Shown: piece by piece, positions 11,060 through 24,939 of the stretch | Position numbering within the stretch: position 1 is the first letter of the stretch | Layout: every line of letters starts with the position of its first letter | Origin: Nannocystis pusilla | Lineage (GTDB): Bacteria; Myxococcota_A; Polyangia; Nannocystales; Nannocystaceae | NCBI RefSeq assembly: GCF_020073745.1 | Contig: NZ_JAIRAU010000001.1 | Location: 868,001-932,000 of the forward strand | DNA length: 64,000 nucleotides | Reading direction: 5' to 3' | Made by a program: the position numbers and the translations under genes | The notes under the pieces: generated by a model | The model's database searches: none | Told to the model about the DNA's origin: nothing | The model's input: the letters and a program-made list of their open reading frames with translations, nothing else

Positions 11060-12667
11060 TCAGTCGGACGCCCGCGTGCGCGCGAGGTTGACCGAGCGCA
11101 GCGCCGGCAACGACAGCAGCGTCGCCGCGCCGTCGGCGGTGACGACGGTGTCGGCGAGGTTCAGTTGCTCGAGCCGGTCCATGCCGCGCAGGTACTGCAG
11201 CGACTGGTCGGTGATGAGCGTCGCGTCGAGCCGCAGCACCCGCAGGGCCGTCAGGTCCTTGAGGTGCGCCACGCCGCCGTCGACGACGTCGGTGTGGTCG
11301 AGCTCGAGCACCTCGAGCTGCGTCAGCCCGGCGAGGTGGGCGAGCCCGCGGTGCGTCACCTTGGTGTGGTGCAGCCGCAGCACCCGGAGCCCGTGCATCC
11401 CGGCCAGCGCGCGCAGCCCGGCGTCGGAGATCTGGGTCCCGCCGAGGTCGAGCTCCATCAGGCCGGTGAGCTCGCCGAGCTCGTCGGCCATGCGATCGCC
11501 GAGGCTCGGGATGTCGAGCACCAGCGTCCGCAGCCCCGCGAGTTCGCCGAGGTGTTGCATCGACGGATCGGCCAGCGTCAGCGGCGGCGCCAGGCCGAGC
11601 ACGAGGGTCCGCAGGTCGGGCAGGCGACTGAGCGCCAGCAGCCCGTCGGGCCCGAGGTCGCGGCCGCGGATCTCGATCGACTGCAGCCCGAGCCTGGCCA
11701 GCTCCTCGAGGCCCGCGCCGGTGATCCGCGACTGCGGCAGCACCAACCGGCGCAGCAGCGGCTGGCGACCGAGCGCGCGCAGACCCTTGTCGCCGAGGTT
11801 GGGGCACGCGCAGGTGAACTCGGTCAGCGGCAGGTCGCGCACGTACAGCGGGCTGTAGTCGTTGAAGCCCGGGCCGCGCAGCGTCAGCCGCGACAGCCCC
11901 AGCAGCGGCTTCAGCTGGTGCAGCGAGAAGTTGCCGGCCCGCGTGTCGAGCAGCTTGACGTCCTTGAGCGCGGTCGCGCCGGCGACCTTGAGCAGCGCGT
12001 CGTGCCCCGCCCACGAGCCCTCGAGCGTGAGCGCCTGCAGGCCGGCGACGTCGGGGGCGATGGCCGCGAGCCCGGAGTCGGTGGCGAGGTCGCGGAGCAC
12101 CAGCGACTCGAGCCGCGCGCGCGCGAGCAGGGCCACCGGCTCGGCGCCCTGGGTGACGCGCGCGAGCGTCAGGTCGCGCAGGCGGGGCAAGCTGGCGATC
12201 CGGCCCATCACCACGCCGTCGAGCGTGAGGTCGGCGAGCTCGAGGCTCTCGACCCCGACGACCGCGCCCAGCCCCGCGTGGACCGCGGCGAGGCAGCCGG
12301 AGATCCGCAGCTTCTTGAGCGCCGGGGCGCGCTCGGCCAGGCGGGTCAGGTCGAGCTCCGCGCAGGCCTGGCCGTGATCGAGGTCGTCGCGCAGCTGGCT
12401 GGCCCGCTCGCGCCGGTCCTCGACCGAGAGCGCGAGGTCGAGCGACACCAGCCGGCTCAGGTCGAGCTCCGCCAGCTCGCGCGGGTGCGAGACCACCAGC
12501 TTCTCCGGCGGCGGCGGCACGCGCTCGGGCTCCGGCGCGGCGACCACGGGCGGTGGGGGGGCCGCGACCACGGGGGCCGGCGCGGGCGCGGGCGTCGGCC
12601 CGCCGCACGCCAGCAGGCATGCCGCGAGCGCCAGAACGGTCGTCGGACTGCGCATCGCCATCGTCAT
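11060..12667 (-). CDS. Leucine-rich-repeat lipoprotein
   Basis: A 535-residue lipoprotein. The signal peptide ends in a lipobox (LAACLLACGG), then comes a Pro/Ala spacer (about 25-60). From about residue 70 to the end there are LRRs of roughly 22-25 residues (for example LRVLRLHHTKVTHRGLAHL, GLMELDLGGTQISDAGL). These resemble the RNI-like LRRs common in myxobacteria and planctomycetes and should form a binding surface in the envelope. Its ATG overlaps the stop of tatD in TGATG, so the two are translationally coupled. The ligand is unknown. Two further in-frame ATGs lie 6 and 12 bp downstream. Confidence 0.85.
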   Translation of the reverse strand: MTMAMRSPTTVLALAACLLACGGPTPAPAPAPVVAAPPPPVVAAPEPERVPPPPEKLVVSHPRELAELDLSRLVSLDLALSVEDRRERASQLRDDLDHGQACAELDLTRLAERAPALKKLRISGCLAAVHAGLGAVVGVESLELADLTLDGVVMGRIASLPRLRDLTLARVTQGAEPVALLARARLESLVLRDLATDSGLAAIAPDVAGLQALTLEGSWAGHDALLKVAGATALKDVKLLDTRAGNFSLHQLKPLLGLSRLTLRGPGFNDYSPLYVRDLPLTEFTCACPNLGDKGLRALGRQPLLRRLVLPQSRITGAGLEELARLGLQSIEIRGRDLGPDGLLALSRLPDLRTLVLGLAPPLTLADPSMQHLGELAGLRTLVLDIPSLGDRMADELGELTGLMELDLGGTQISDAGLRALAGMHGLRVLRLHHTKVTHRGLAHLAGLTQLEVLELDHTDVVDGGVAHLKDLTALRVLRLDATLITDQSLQYLRGMDRLEQLNLADTVVTADGAATLLSLPALRSVNLARTRASD

Positions 12668-13482
12668 CACGCCGCGAGCCGCAGCAGGCGGCGCGCGTTG
12701 TCGGTGGTGGTGGCCGCCACCAGCTCGAGCGGCTCGTCGCGCGCCGCGGCGACGGCGCGGGCGATGTCGCCGAGGAACGCCGGCTCGTTGCGGGCCGGTC
12801 GACGCGACGCCGGCGTCTGGTCGGGCGAGTCGGTCTCGAGCAGCAGCCGGTCGGCCGCCACCGCGCGGGCTGCCAGCACCGGCTTGCGCGCGTTCGCCAG
12901 CGTGATCGCCCCGGCGAACGAGATCGCGTGACCGCCGCGGCAGAACGCCGGCACCATCTCGGCGCTGCCCGAGTAGCTGTGCAGGATCGACGGCGGCAGC
13001 GGCTGCTCGTCGAGCAGCTCGAGCAGCGCCGCGTGGGCCTTCAGACAGTGCAGCAGCAACGGAAGTCCGGTCTCTCGCGCGAGCGCGAAGTGGGCCCGCA
13101 ACACCGCGACCTGCCGCTCGCGCGGCACCCCGCCGCCGCCCGGCCCGAAGTCGAGGCCACACTCGCCGATCGCCACCAGGCCGGCCGGGGTTGTGCGAAT
13201 TTGGTCGGTTAATGCGGTCAGAACCGCGGAATCATGCGCGGGGTCGAGCTCGGGAAGGACTTGCGGGTGGATCCCCAAGGCGGTGTGAAAGCGCACGGAT
13301 GGAGCGAATTCGCGCAGGTCTTCCGCGACCTCGAGCAGCGTCGCCCAAGATTCCGGTTCGACACCGGGGATCACGATCGCCGAAATTCCCGCGGCAGCGG
13401 CCCGAACAGCGGCAAATCGACGTTCCGCACGATCGCCGAAGCGCGGCATGTCGATGTGCGCGTGGGTGTCGATAAGATTCAT
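12667..13482 (-). CDS. tatD: TatD family metal-dependent hydrolase
   Basis: A 271-residue TIM-barrel hydrolase of the TatD DNase family, the usual length. Metal ligands are in place: HAH at residues 7-9 (DTHAHID), the bridging Glu in IGECGLDFG, His in LLLHCLKAH, His in ILHSYSG, and Asp in LLLETDSPDQTPA. Family members act as 3'-5' exonucleases or in DNA and RNA repair. The D-aminoacyl-tRNA deacylase role has been proposed for some homologues. The ATG at 13482 is chosen because MNLIDTHAHI is the family N-terminus. It is cotranscribed with the LRR lipoprotein and divergent from the gene at 13616. Confidence 0.9.
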   Translation of the reverse strand: MNLIDTHAHIDMPRFGDRAERRFAAVRAAAAGISAIVIPGVEPESWATLLEVAEDLREFAPSVRFHTALGIHPQVLPELDPAHDSAVLTALTDQIRTTPAGLVAIGECGLDFGPGGGGVPRERQVAVLRAHFALARETGLPLLLHCLKAHAALLELLDEQPLPPSILHSYSGSAEMVPAFCRGGHAISFAGAITLANARKPVLAARAVAADRLLLETDSPDQTPASRRPARNEPAFLGDIARAVAAARDEPLELVAATTTDNARRLLRLAA

Positions 13483-13514
13483 GCGGTAGAAACCGGGAAA
13501 ACGGTCTTGCGGAT

Positions 13515-13543
13515 TTGACGCACCTGGGGGCTTTTTGTAAAAC
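13515..13543 (+). promoter_or_regulatory. Sigma-70-type promoter for the gene at 13616
   Basis: TTGACG (13515-13520) and TAAAAC (13538-13543) are separated by 17 bp. The expected start point is near 13550, giving a leader of about 65 nt. Confidence 0.6.
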
Positions 13544-13615
13544 CACCAGCCCGTAACCGCGACCCCCCCAGTTTGCGACGTACGGGCCCAATTGGGCCAG
13601 AAAACAGGGAAGTCC

Positions 13616-13945
13616 ATGTCATCGACACGAATTGAGCGCGTTCTTCGCCACGACGGGATCGTGGCCGTGTTGGACCAAACCGCGGAGCAGTCGCAGGCGG
13701 GCGACGCGGCGTGGGTCGGCGAGGAGCGCTGGAAGCCCATCGTGCTCGAAGCGGTGAAGCTGCGGCAGGTGGCGGGCGAGAGCGCTGTTCGCATCCTCGT
13801 CGGCGAGCACGCCATCCTGGTCGCCGGCGACGAGAAGCACGTCGTCGGCGTCGTCTTCATCAAGGGCCACCCGGTGGTGAAGTCGGTGGTCCGCATGGTC
13901 CGCCAGCTCATGCGCTTGCCCGCCAACGCCATCCCGGCGCTCTAG
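13616..13945 (+). CDS. Small conserved protein of unknown function
   Basis: A 109-residue soluble protein. ATG 13616 is chosen because AGGGA lies 5 bp upstream; an earlier TTG at 13592 has no such site. The core alternates strands and helices (RILVGEHAILVAGDEKHVV) and ends with a basic helix, VVRMVRQLMRLP. It recalls small Roadblock-like folds, but I see no diagnostic motif and assign no function. It has its own promoter, upstream at 13515-13543, and is divergent from tatD. Confidence 0.7.
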   Translation: MSSTRIERVLRHDGIVAVLDQTAEQSQAGDAAWVGEERWKPIVLEAVKLRQVAGESAVRILVGEHAILVAGDEKHVVGVVFIKGHPVVKSVVRMVRQLMRLPANAIPAL

Positions 13946-14072
13946 CGCCAAGGCCAGGTCCCGCACGGTGAACGCCGTTCGGGTCCGACCTAACGCTGTA
14001 AACCGGGACCGCCAGGCGAGCGCGCCCGCGGGATGCGGGCGCGCTCGCGCTTTCGCGTTACCCTCGCAGGCC

Positions 14073-15491
14073 ATGGTCCCCGACCTTCAAGACCTTCGCG
14101 CGGCCCTGGTCGCGGCTCTCGGCGCCGAGCGCCTGAGCGACGATCCGGCCGACCTGGCTTACTACGGCGCCGATCGCTGTCGCGGCGGCTGGCCGGTGCA
14201 GCCGTCGCTGGTCGTGTTTCCGCGCTCGCCGGCCGACGTCCAGGCGGTCGTCCGCGCGTGCGCCGCTCACGGCGTGCCGGTCGTCCCCTCGGGCGGTCGC
14301 ACCGGCCTGGCGGGGGCGGCCACCGCCACCCGCGGCGAGGTCGTGCTCTCGCTCGAGCGCATGTACCAGATCCTCGAGGTCGACCCGGCCGCCCGCACGC
14401 TGCGCTGCGAGGCGGGGGCCACCCTGCAGGCGGTGCAGGACGCGGCCGCCGCCGCCGGACTCCTTTATCCCGTCGACTACGCCGCCAAGGGCAGCGCCCA
14501 GATCGGCGGCAGCCTGGCGACCAACGCCGGCGGGGTGAAGGTGCTGCGCTACGGCCTCACGCGCGACTGGGTGCTCGGCCTCAAGGTCGTCCTCGCCTCG
14601 GGCGAGCTGCTGGTGCTGGGCGGCGCGCTGGTCAAGAACAACACCGGATACGACCTGCGCCAGCTGTTCATCGGCAGCGAGGGCACGCTCGGGGTGATCG
14701 TCGAGGTCACCCTCAAGCTCGCGCGGCCGCCGGCCGACAGCCTCGTCGCGCTGTGCGCCGTGCCGTCCGACGCCGCCGTCCTGGCGCTGTTCGCCCGCCT
14801 GCGCCGCAGCAGCCTGACGCTCTCGGCCTTCGAGTTCCTCGACCACGGCTGCCTGAACCACGTCCTGGCCCATCGCAGGGGCGATCTGCCGTTCTCCCGG
14901 CCGGCCGCGCGCTACGTGCTGGTCGAGGTCGAGGTCCCGGTGCCCGGTGCGGCCGCGCTCGAGCACACGCGCGACGAGCTCGGCGCGTGCCTCGCCGAGG
15001 CCGACGACGCCGGCGAGCTCGGCGACGCCGTCCTCGCCGCCACCCAGGCCCAGGCGCGCGCGCTGTGGGCCTACCGCGAGGACATCAGCGAGTCGCTCCA
15101 CCGCCACACCCCGCACAAGGCCGACATCGCCCTGCCGGTCGCCCGCGTCGCCGAGTTCCTGGCCGCCTGGCGCCCGCTCGTCGCCGAGCGCCTGCCCGGC
15201 ATCGAGGCGCTGTGCTTCGGCCACGTCGGCGACGGCAACCTCCACCTCAACCTCCTGCGCCCCGCCGACGAGGGCCTGTCGGCCTTCCTCGACCGCGTCC
15301 ACGCCTTCGACGACGAGCTCTACGCCCTCGTCCAGGCCCACGACGGCAGCATCTCCGCCGAGCACGGCGTCGGCCTGCTCAAGCGCGACCACCTGCACTA
15401 CAGCCGCAACGCCACCGAGGTCGCGCTGATGCGCGGGATCAAGGCCGTCCTCGACCCCGCCGGCCTGCTCAACCCCGGCAAGATCTTCTGA
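14073..15491 (+). CDS. FAD-linked oxidase (GlcD / D-2-hydroxyglutarate or D-lactate dehydrogenase type)
   Basis: A 472-residue flavoprotein that would oxidise a D-2-hydroxy acid. The PCMH-type FAD domain (about 40-220) holds VVPSGGRTGLAGAA and the phosphate-binding IGGSLATNAGG. KNNTGYDLRQLFIGSEGTLGV is the strongest family signature. The C-terminal oxidase domain carries the catalytic and metal-ligand stretch HVGDGNLHLNLL and EHGVGLLKRD. There is no Fe-S domain or signal peptide, so it is a cytoplasmic or peripheral enzyme. The substrate (lactate, glycolate or 2-hydroxyglutarate) cannot be read from sequence. It is followed by a five-unit 14-bp repeat array shared with the convergent gene. 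Confidence 0.88.
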   Translation: MVPDLQDLRAALVAALGAERLSDDPADLAYYGADRCRGGWPVQPSLVVFPRSPADVQAVVRACAAHGVPVVPSGGRTGLAGAATATRGEVVLSLERMYQILEVDPAARTLRCEAGATLQAVQDAAAAAGLLYPVDYAAKGSAQIGGSLATNAGGVKVLRYGLTRDWVLGLKVVLASGELLVLGGALVKNNTGYDLRQLFIGSEGTLGVIVEVTLKLARPPADSLVALCAVPSDAAVLALFARLRRSSLTLSAFEFLDHGCLNHVLAHRRGDLPFSRPAARYVLVEVEVPVPGAAALEHTRDELGACLAEADDAGELGDAVLAATQAQARALWAYREDISESLHRHTPHKADIALPVARVAEFLAAWRPLVAERLPGIEALCFGHVGDGNLHLNLLRPADEGLSAFLDRVHAFDDELYALVQAHDGSISAEHGVGLLKRDHLHYSRNATEVALMRGIKAVLDPAGLLNPGKIF

Positions 15492-15509
15492 GCCGCCGGC
15501 CGCAAGGGA

Positions 15510-15579
15510 CATGTCCTCGAAGGCATGTCCTCAAAGACATGCCTTCAGGGGCATGCCTTGAAGTACATGCTCTCGAGGC
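15510..15579. repeat. 14-bp-period array, 5 units
   Basis: The clearest array in the window. CATG recurs at 15510, 15524, 15538, 15552 and 15566, exactly 14 bp apart. Unit bodies read TCCTCGAAGG, TCCTCAAAGA, CCTTCAGGGG, CCTTGAAGTA and CTCTCGAGGC. It fills the gap between the convergent FAD oxidase and lipoprotein genes and can fold on either strand. Confidence 0.9.
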
Positions 15580-15587
15580 CACCCCGC

Positions 15588-16319
15588 TCACGGCCCCGGC
15601 GGCGGCTCGCTGATCTCGGGCTTGCCCGGGCCGGGCTGCACCACCTTGGCCTGCTGCTCCGGCGTCAGCGGCTCGTTGCGCAGCACGTCGATGCGGCTGC
15701 GGGCCCAGTCGTCGCCGACCACCGAGACCTCGACGCGGTACTGGTGCCCGCCGATCGTCAGGCGCGCGCGGTCGTTGAACCACGCCCACCGCCGCACCCC
15801 TTCCGCCGGGGCGTCGACGCGCGGCTCGTCGGGCAGCTCGAGGCCCACGGCCGCCAGCAGCTGCTTGGGGTCGAACGGGCCGTTCCCTTTTTTATAGCCG
15901 TCGAAGCCGATCGAGGCCGCCACCCCGTCCTCGTACTCGACGCGGATCCCCGCCCACTCGTCGCCCTTGTCGGCGTAGCGCTGGAGCGCGAAGCTGCAGC
16001 CGAAGAACGTCCGCTCGGGCGCGAAGCGGACGCAGGTCGAGCGGGCCATGCCCTTGCCCTGGTGTTCGCCGAAGTTGGCCTCGACCGAGGCGACCGGCTG
16101 ATCGAGCAGGGCCGGCAGCGGCAGCGTCACGTCGTTGCGCACCTTGGCGAGGGTCGTCGGCGCCGGGGCCCTGGCCTCCGGGGTCCTGGCCGGCTCGGCG
16201 GCCTTGGCCTCGGCCTCGGCCTTGGCCTCGGGTCCGGCCTTCGGCGAGGCGGTCGGCTGCGAACAGCCGATCACCGCGAACCCGCATGCCCACGCGCAAA
16301 CCCTCTGGAGCGACGTCAC
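15588..16319 (-). CDS. Putative lipoprotein of unknown function
   Basis: 243 residues from a GTG start. The signal peptide ends in AVIGCS, a lipobox with Cys about residue 19. An Ala/Glu/Lys-rich spacer (about 25-55) follows. The globular part has two further cysteines (STCVRF and FFGCSF) and a mixed strand-rich sequence. I recognise no family. The gene starts 25 bp before tRNA-Leu(UAG), on the opposite strand, so the tRNA promoter must overlap its 5' end. Confidence 0.75.
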   Translation of the reverse strand: MTSLQRVCAWACGFAVIGCSQPTASPKAGPEAKAEAEAKAAEPARTPEARAPAPTTLAKVRNDVTLPLPALLDQPVASVEANFGEHQGKGMARSTCVRFAPERTFFGCSFALQRYADKGDEWAGIRVEYEDGVAASIGFDGYKKGNGPFDPKQLLAAVGLELPDEPRVDAPAEGVRRWAWFNDRARLTIGGHQYRVEVSVVGDDWARSRIDVLRNEPLTPEQQAKVVQPGPGKPEISEPPPGP

Positions 16320-16344
16320 GCCGAAATGATACGCTCTGTTCCGC

Positions 16345-16427
<83 letters not shown>

Positions 16428-16474
16428 ATTGCCCGACTTGACGCCGCTGGTCCCGCCGGCTAAGGCGTCCCCTC

Positions 16475-17752
16475 GTGATCGGCACGCTCCTCAAGCGCAT
16501 CACCGTGCACACCCTGGACCGCGTCGTCGAGCGCGGCAAGACCTCGGAGCACGCGCCCGTCCGCGCGGCCGCGGCCGGCCTCGATCGCGTGCGCGGGCTC
16601 GTCGGCCTCGACCGCATCGACATCCGCCTCGACCTCCCCGCGTGGGACGGCGGCACGCCCGACCAGCCGATGTGGCAGTCCGACCGCGACAAGCTGCGCA
16701 AGTGGCAGCAGGACCGCGGCATCATCAAGCCCGAGAAGGGCGAGGCCAAGCCGGCCGAGCCGGTGCTCGTCATCTACTACAAGCGCGGCTGCCCCTACTG
16801 CCGCGCCGCGCTCGAGCTGGTGCGCGAGCAGAACCTGCTCGCCAAGACGATCGACTACACCGACGACCACGACCTGCGCACGGCGATCCGCACCAGGACC
16901 GGCCGCCGCACCACGCCGCACGTGTTCATCCGCGAGCGCTGCATCGGCGGCTTCGACGAGCTGCGCGAGTTGCATGAGTCGGGCCGGCTCGTCGAGCTCT
17001 TGAAAGACCCGTCGGCTGCGCCGCCGGTCGCCGCCCCGACCGCTGCGGACGACGACGACGACGACGGCGACGGCCGCGAGCTCGCCCCGGCTGCCCTCAA
17101 GGCCAGGTTGGCCGAGGGCGGCAAGGTCCTGCTGCTCGACGTGCGCGAGCCGTCGGAGTGGGCGCAGACCGGCGTCATCGCCGGCGCGCGCACGGTGTCG
17201 CTCGGCGAGCTCGACAAGGTCGACGACCTCGACCCGCAGGGCGTGTGGATCGCCTACTGCAGGTCCGGCCGGCGCTCGCTGCAGGCCGCCGAGGTCCTCG
17301 GCCGGCGCGGCTTCAAGTCGGTCGTCAGCCTGCGCGGCGGCATCGAGGCGTGGAAGGCCGCCGGCGGCGCCACCGTGGCGTACGAGCCGGCCGCGGCCGC
17401 GCCGGTCGCCAAGAAGCCGCCCGTCAAGTTGCCGGTGGTCCACCCCGAGCGCTCGCCGTTCGAGGCGTTGCTCGACGACCCGAACGCGGCCGTCGACAGC
17501 GAGCCGCTCGAGGGCGAGGCGCTGATCGCCCGCGTCCGCGAGGTGCTCGAGACCTGCCGCCCGCTGGTCCAGGCCGACGGCGGCGACATCGAGCTGCTCG
17601 ACGTCACCGCCGACACCGTCGGCGTGCGCCTCACCGGCAACTGCGTCAGCTGCCCGAGCTCGCAGGCGACGCTGAAGCAGGGCATCGAGCGCAAGCTGAA
17701 GCAGCAGATCCCGCAGATCAAGGGCATCCGCTCGCCTCAGCTCTCGCCGTGA
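16475..17752 (+). CDS. Glutaredoxin-rhodanese-NifU C-terminal domain fusion
   Basis: 425 residues joining three modules. Glutaredoxin (about 95-178) has the dithiol CPYC at 106-109 and a TTPHVFI cis-Pro motif. An acidic Asp-rich linker (190-200) leads to a rhodanese domain (about 203-305), with catalytic Cys262 in YCRSGRRS. The C-terminal NifU scaffold domain (about 345-415) has C390-x2-C393 and the QADGGDIEL signature. This points to sulfur transfer and Fe-S assembly or repair in the cytoplasm: a persulfide-carrying rhodanese and a redox module tethered to a cluster scaffold. The first 90 residues are unassigned. The start codon is GTG, 48 bp past the tRNA. Confidence 0.88.
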   Translation: MIGTLLKRITVHTLDRVVERGKTSEHAPVRAAAAGLDRVRGLVGLDRIDIRLDLPAWDGGTPDQPMWQSDRDKLRKWQQDRGIIKPEKGEAKPAEPVLVIYYKRGCPYCRAALELVREQNLLAKTIDYTDDHDLRTAIRTRTGRRTTPHVFIRERCIGGFDELRELHESGRLVELLKDPSAAPPVAAPTAADDDDDDGDGRELAPAALKARLAEGGKVLLLDVREPSEWAQTGVIAGARTVSLGELDKVDDLDPQGVWIAYCRSGRRSLQAAEVLGRRGFKSVVSLRGGIEAWKAAGGATVAYEPAAAAPVAKKPPVKLPVVHPERSPFEALLDDPNAAVDSEPLEGEALIARVREVLETCRPLVQADGGDIELLDVTADTVGVRLTGNCVSCPSSQATLKQGIERKLKQQIPQIKGIRSPQLSP

Positions 17753-18211
17753 TCGCAGCGCCCGACGAGGCGCAGCGACGCGTCGCTGGTGAACCTCGCC
17801 GTGCCTCCGCCTCACGGGCACGCGCGGCGGCCACGAGGCCCCCGCTCGCTTCGTGACGGGCCCGGTCACCGAGATCGGCACACCATGTTGTCCCGGGGGA
17901 CACGGTCCTGCCGGCCGCTCGTCGAGCCCGACGGCGATCCTCTTTCATATCGGCGAACCCGGGTCCCGGCCGCTCGCGCGCCGCGCAAATCCCCCTCGAA
18001 CGCCGTTCTTCCGCCGCGCAGATCCGCCCAATTCTCGCTCTCGTGTCAGGGGTTTGGAAGCCCCGACTCGGGATGCGCCCGTGGGTCAATTCGCCCCGTA
18101 GCGCACATTCTTGCCGGTTTTTGGGAAGTGTGCATGACTCTTCCCGGTTGACTGACACCTGTGTCACTGACGACACTGTCAGCCAACTTTTACCGCCCGG
18201 CAGGACCAACG
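17753..18211. promoter_or_regulatory. Long intergenic leader with an operator-like palindrome
   Basis: This 459-bp gap holds no convincing gene. Just before the dehydratase-like gene, TTGACT (18148-18153) is a candidate -35 box. The palindrome TGACAC-CT-GTGTCA (18153-18166) overlaps its end, nested inside CTGACA...TGTCAG (18152-18182). A repressor binding there could block the promoter. No clear -10 is seen; GACACT at 18172 is the nearest. Confidence 0.4.
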
Positions 18212-20011
<1,800 letters not shown>

Positions 20012-20012
20012 G

Positions 20013-20069
20013 GCTGTCCGCCGCGCCAGGTCCTTCTCGCCAGGTCTTCAGGAACAGGAACTTCAGAAC

Positions 20070-20082
<13 letters not shown>
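20013..20082. repeat. 14-bp-period array, 5 units, supplying a start codon
   Basis: Units begin at 20013 (GCTG), 20027 (CAGG), 20041 (CAGG), 20055 (CAGG) and 20069 (CATG), exactly 14 bp apart, and fill the gap between the two dehydratase/activase genes. The CATG of the fifth unit contains the ATG start at 20070 of the downstream gene. The preceding AGGAAC of unit 4 doubles as its ribosome binding site. Confidence 0.85.
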
Positions 20083-23849
<3,767 letters not shown>

Positions 23850-23870
23850 CCTGAAGGACAGGTAAGCGAA

Positions 23871-23905
23871 GCGACGACCTCCCGCGCGGGAGGTCGTCGC
23901 TTTTT
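23871..23905 (+). terminator. Rho-independent terminator of the dehydratase/activase operon
   Basis: A perfect 13-bp stem (GCGACGACCTCCC and its complement), a GCGC loop and TTTTT lie 21 bp past the stop codon. Confidence 0.95.
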
Positions 23906-23937
23906 GCGTGGGCGGCGATGGGCTGCAACGCTTCGGG

Positions 23938-23965
23938 CCTGAGTAGAAAGACATGTCGGTGATGG
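23938..23965. repeat. 14-bp repeat, 2 units
   Basis: CCTGAGTAGAAAGA followed by CATGTCGGTGATGG. It lies downstream of the operon terminator and upstream of the next gene, with no other feature nearby. Confidence 0.5.
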
Positions 23966-24105
23966 CCGACCATCGTCGGGCACGCGGATCGCGGGCATGA
24001 CGGAACGCAGCTGTTCCGGCCATGCTCGACGGGCGCGAGAGCCTCGCGGACGAGCTCGCAGTGTGCCGCAGCGAGGAACCTGTGGTACATCGAAGGGCAT
24101 AGCTT

Positions 24106-24939
24106 ATGCGTCGTCGGTTGGAATCGTCGTGTCGGTCATGGGTGTGGCCTCTCGTCCTGGGCGTCGCGGCGCTCCTGGTCGCGCCGGCGCCCGCGGAGGC
24201 GCTGTCGTGCTGGTCGCCCGGCTGGACACGCGGGGGCGAGCTGGTGGTCACCGAGGACGTGCCGATCGACGCGCACCCGTGGCGCCTCTTCTCCTGCGGC
24301 TCCGAGCCCGAAGCCTGCACGCTCGAGGCCGAGGGCTACTCGGGCTTCGCCGACCCGGTCCGCCTGGGCAGCAATTGTCGGGTCGACGAGGGCGAGGTGG
24401 GGTTCGGCGAGCTGATCGAGTATGTGCCGCGAGAGCCGTTGGTCGCCGGCGAGACCTACACGATGAGCTGTCCGGCCGGCATTCAGGACTACGGCCAGAA
24501 CGAGTTCACCGTGGGCGACGCCGCGGCCTCGCCTCCCGAGGAGGTGACGCTGCGAGAGGTCCGTATCGAGCGCGGCACCGACGGCGGTTGTTGTGGCGGC
24601 GACGCCGACAACTTGCTCATACGGCTCGACGATCTCGAGGCACCCTACCTGCGCGAGGGCGGGCGGATCGAGCTGCGCTATCCGACCGGCGAGATCTATC
24701 CGATCAGCGTGCGCGACGAGCCGGAGCTCCGCCTGCCGCCCACCGCGGGCCCGCTCGAGTTCACGCCGGTCGCCGCAAACGGAGCGCGCGGCGAGACCCT
24801 GCGGCTCGAGCCGGAGGAGATCGGCGAGCGCGAGGCGGTCTACATCCCCTGCGCGGTCGGGCAGCGGCACTTCGGGGCCGCGCCGTGGCTGCTTGCGCCG
24901 CTGCTGTGGATCGCGGGCCGGCGAAGGAGGCGCGCATGA
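24106..24939 (+). CDS. Secreted/envelope protein with MYXO-CTERM-like tail
   Basis: 277 residues. A classical signal peptide (basic start, then VLGVAALLVAPAPAEA) is cut near residue 32. The exported part has six or more cysteines (SCWSP, FSCGSEPEACTL, SNCRV, SCPAG, GGCCGGD), likely disulfide-bonded. The C-terminus has Cys, a short hydrophobic helix (PWLLAPLLWIAG) and RRRRRA, matching the MYXO-CTERM sorting pattern. It is probably processed and anchored at the cell surface. GAAGGG lies 8 bp upstream of the ATG. It overlaps the next gene by ATGA, so the two are coupled. No functional domain is recognised. Confidence 0.75.
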   Translation: MRRRLESSCRSWVWPLVLGVAALLVAPAPAEALSCWSPGWTRGGELVVTEDVPIDAHPWRLFSCGSEPEACTLEAEGYSGFADPVRLGSNCRVDEGEVGFGELIEYVPREPLVAGETYTMSCPAGIQDYGQNEFTVGDAAASPPEEVTLREVRIERGTDGGCCGGDADNLLIRLDDLEAPYLREGGRIELRYPTGEIYPISVRDEPELRLPPTAGPLEFTPVAANGARGETLRLEPEEIGEREAVYIPCAVGQRHFGAAPWLLAPLLWIAGRRRRRA

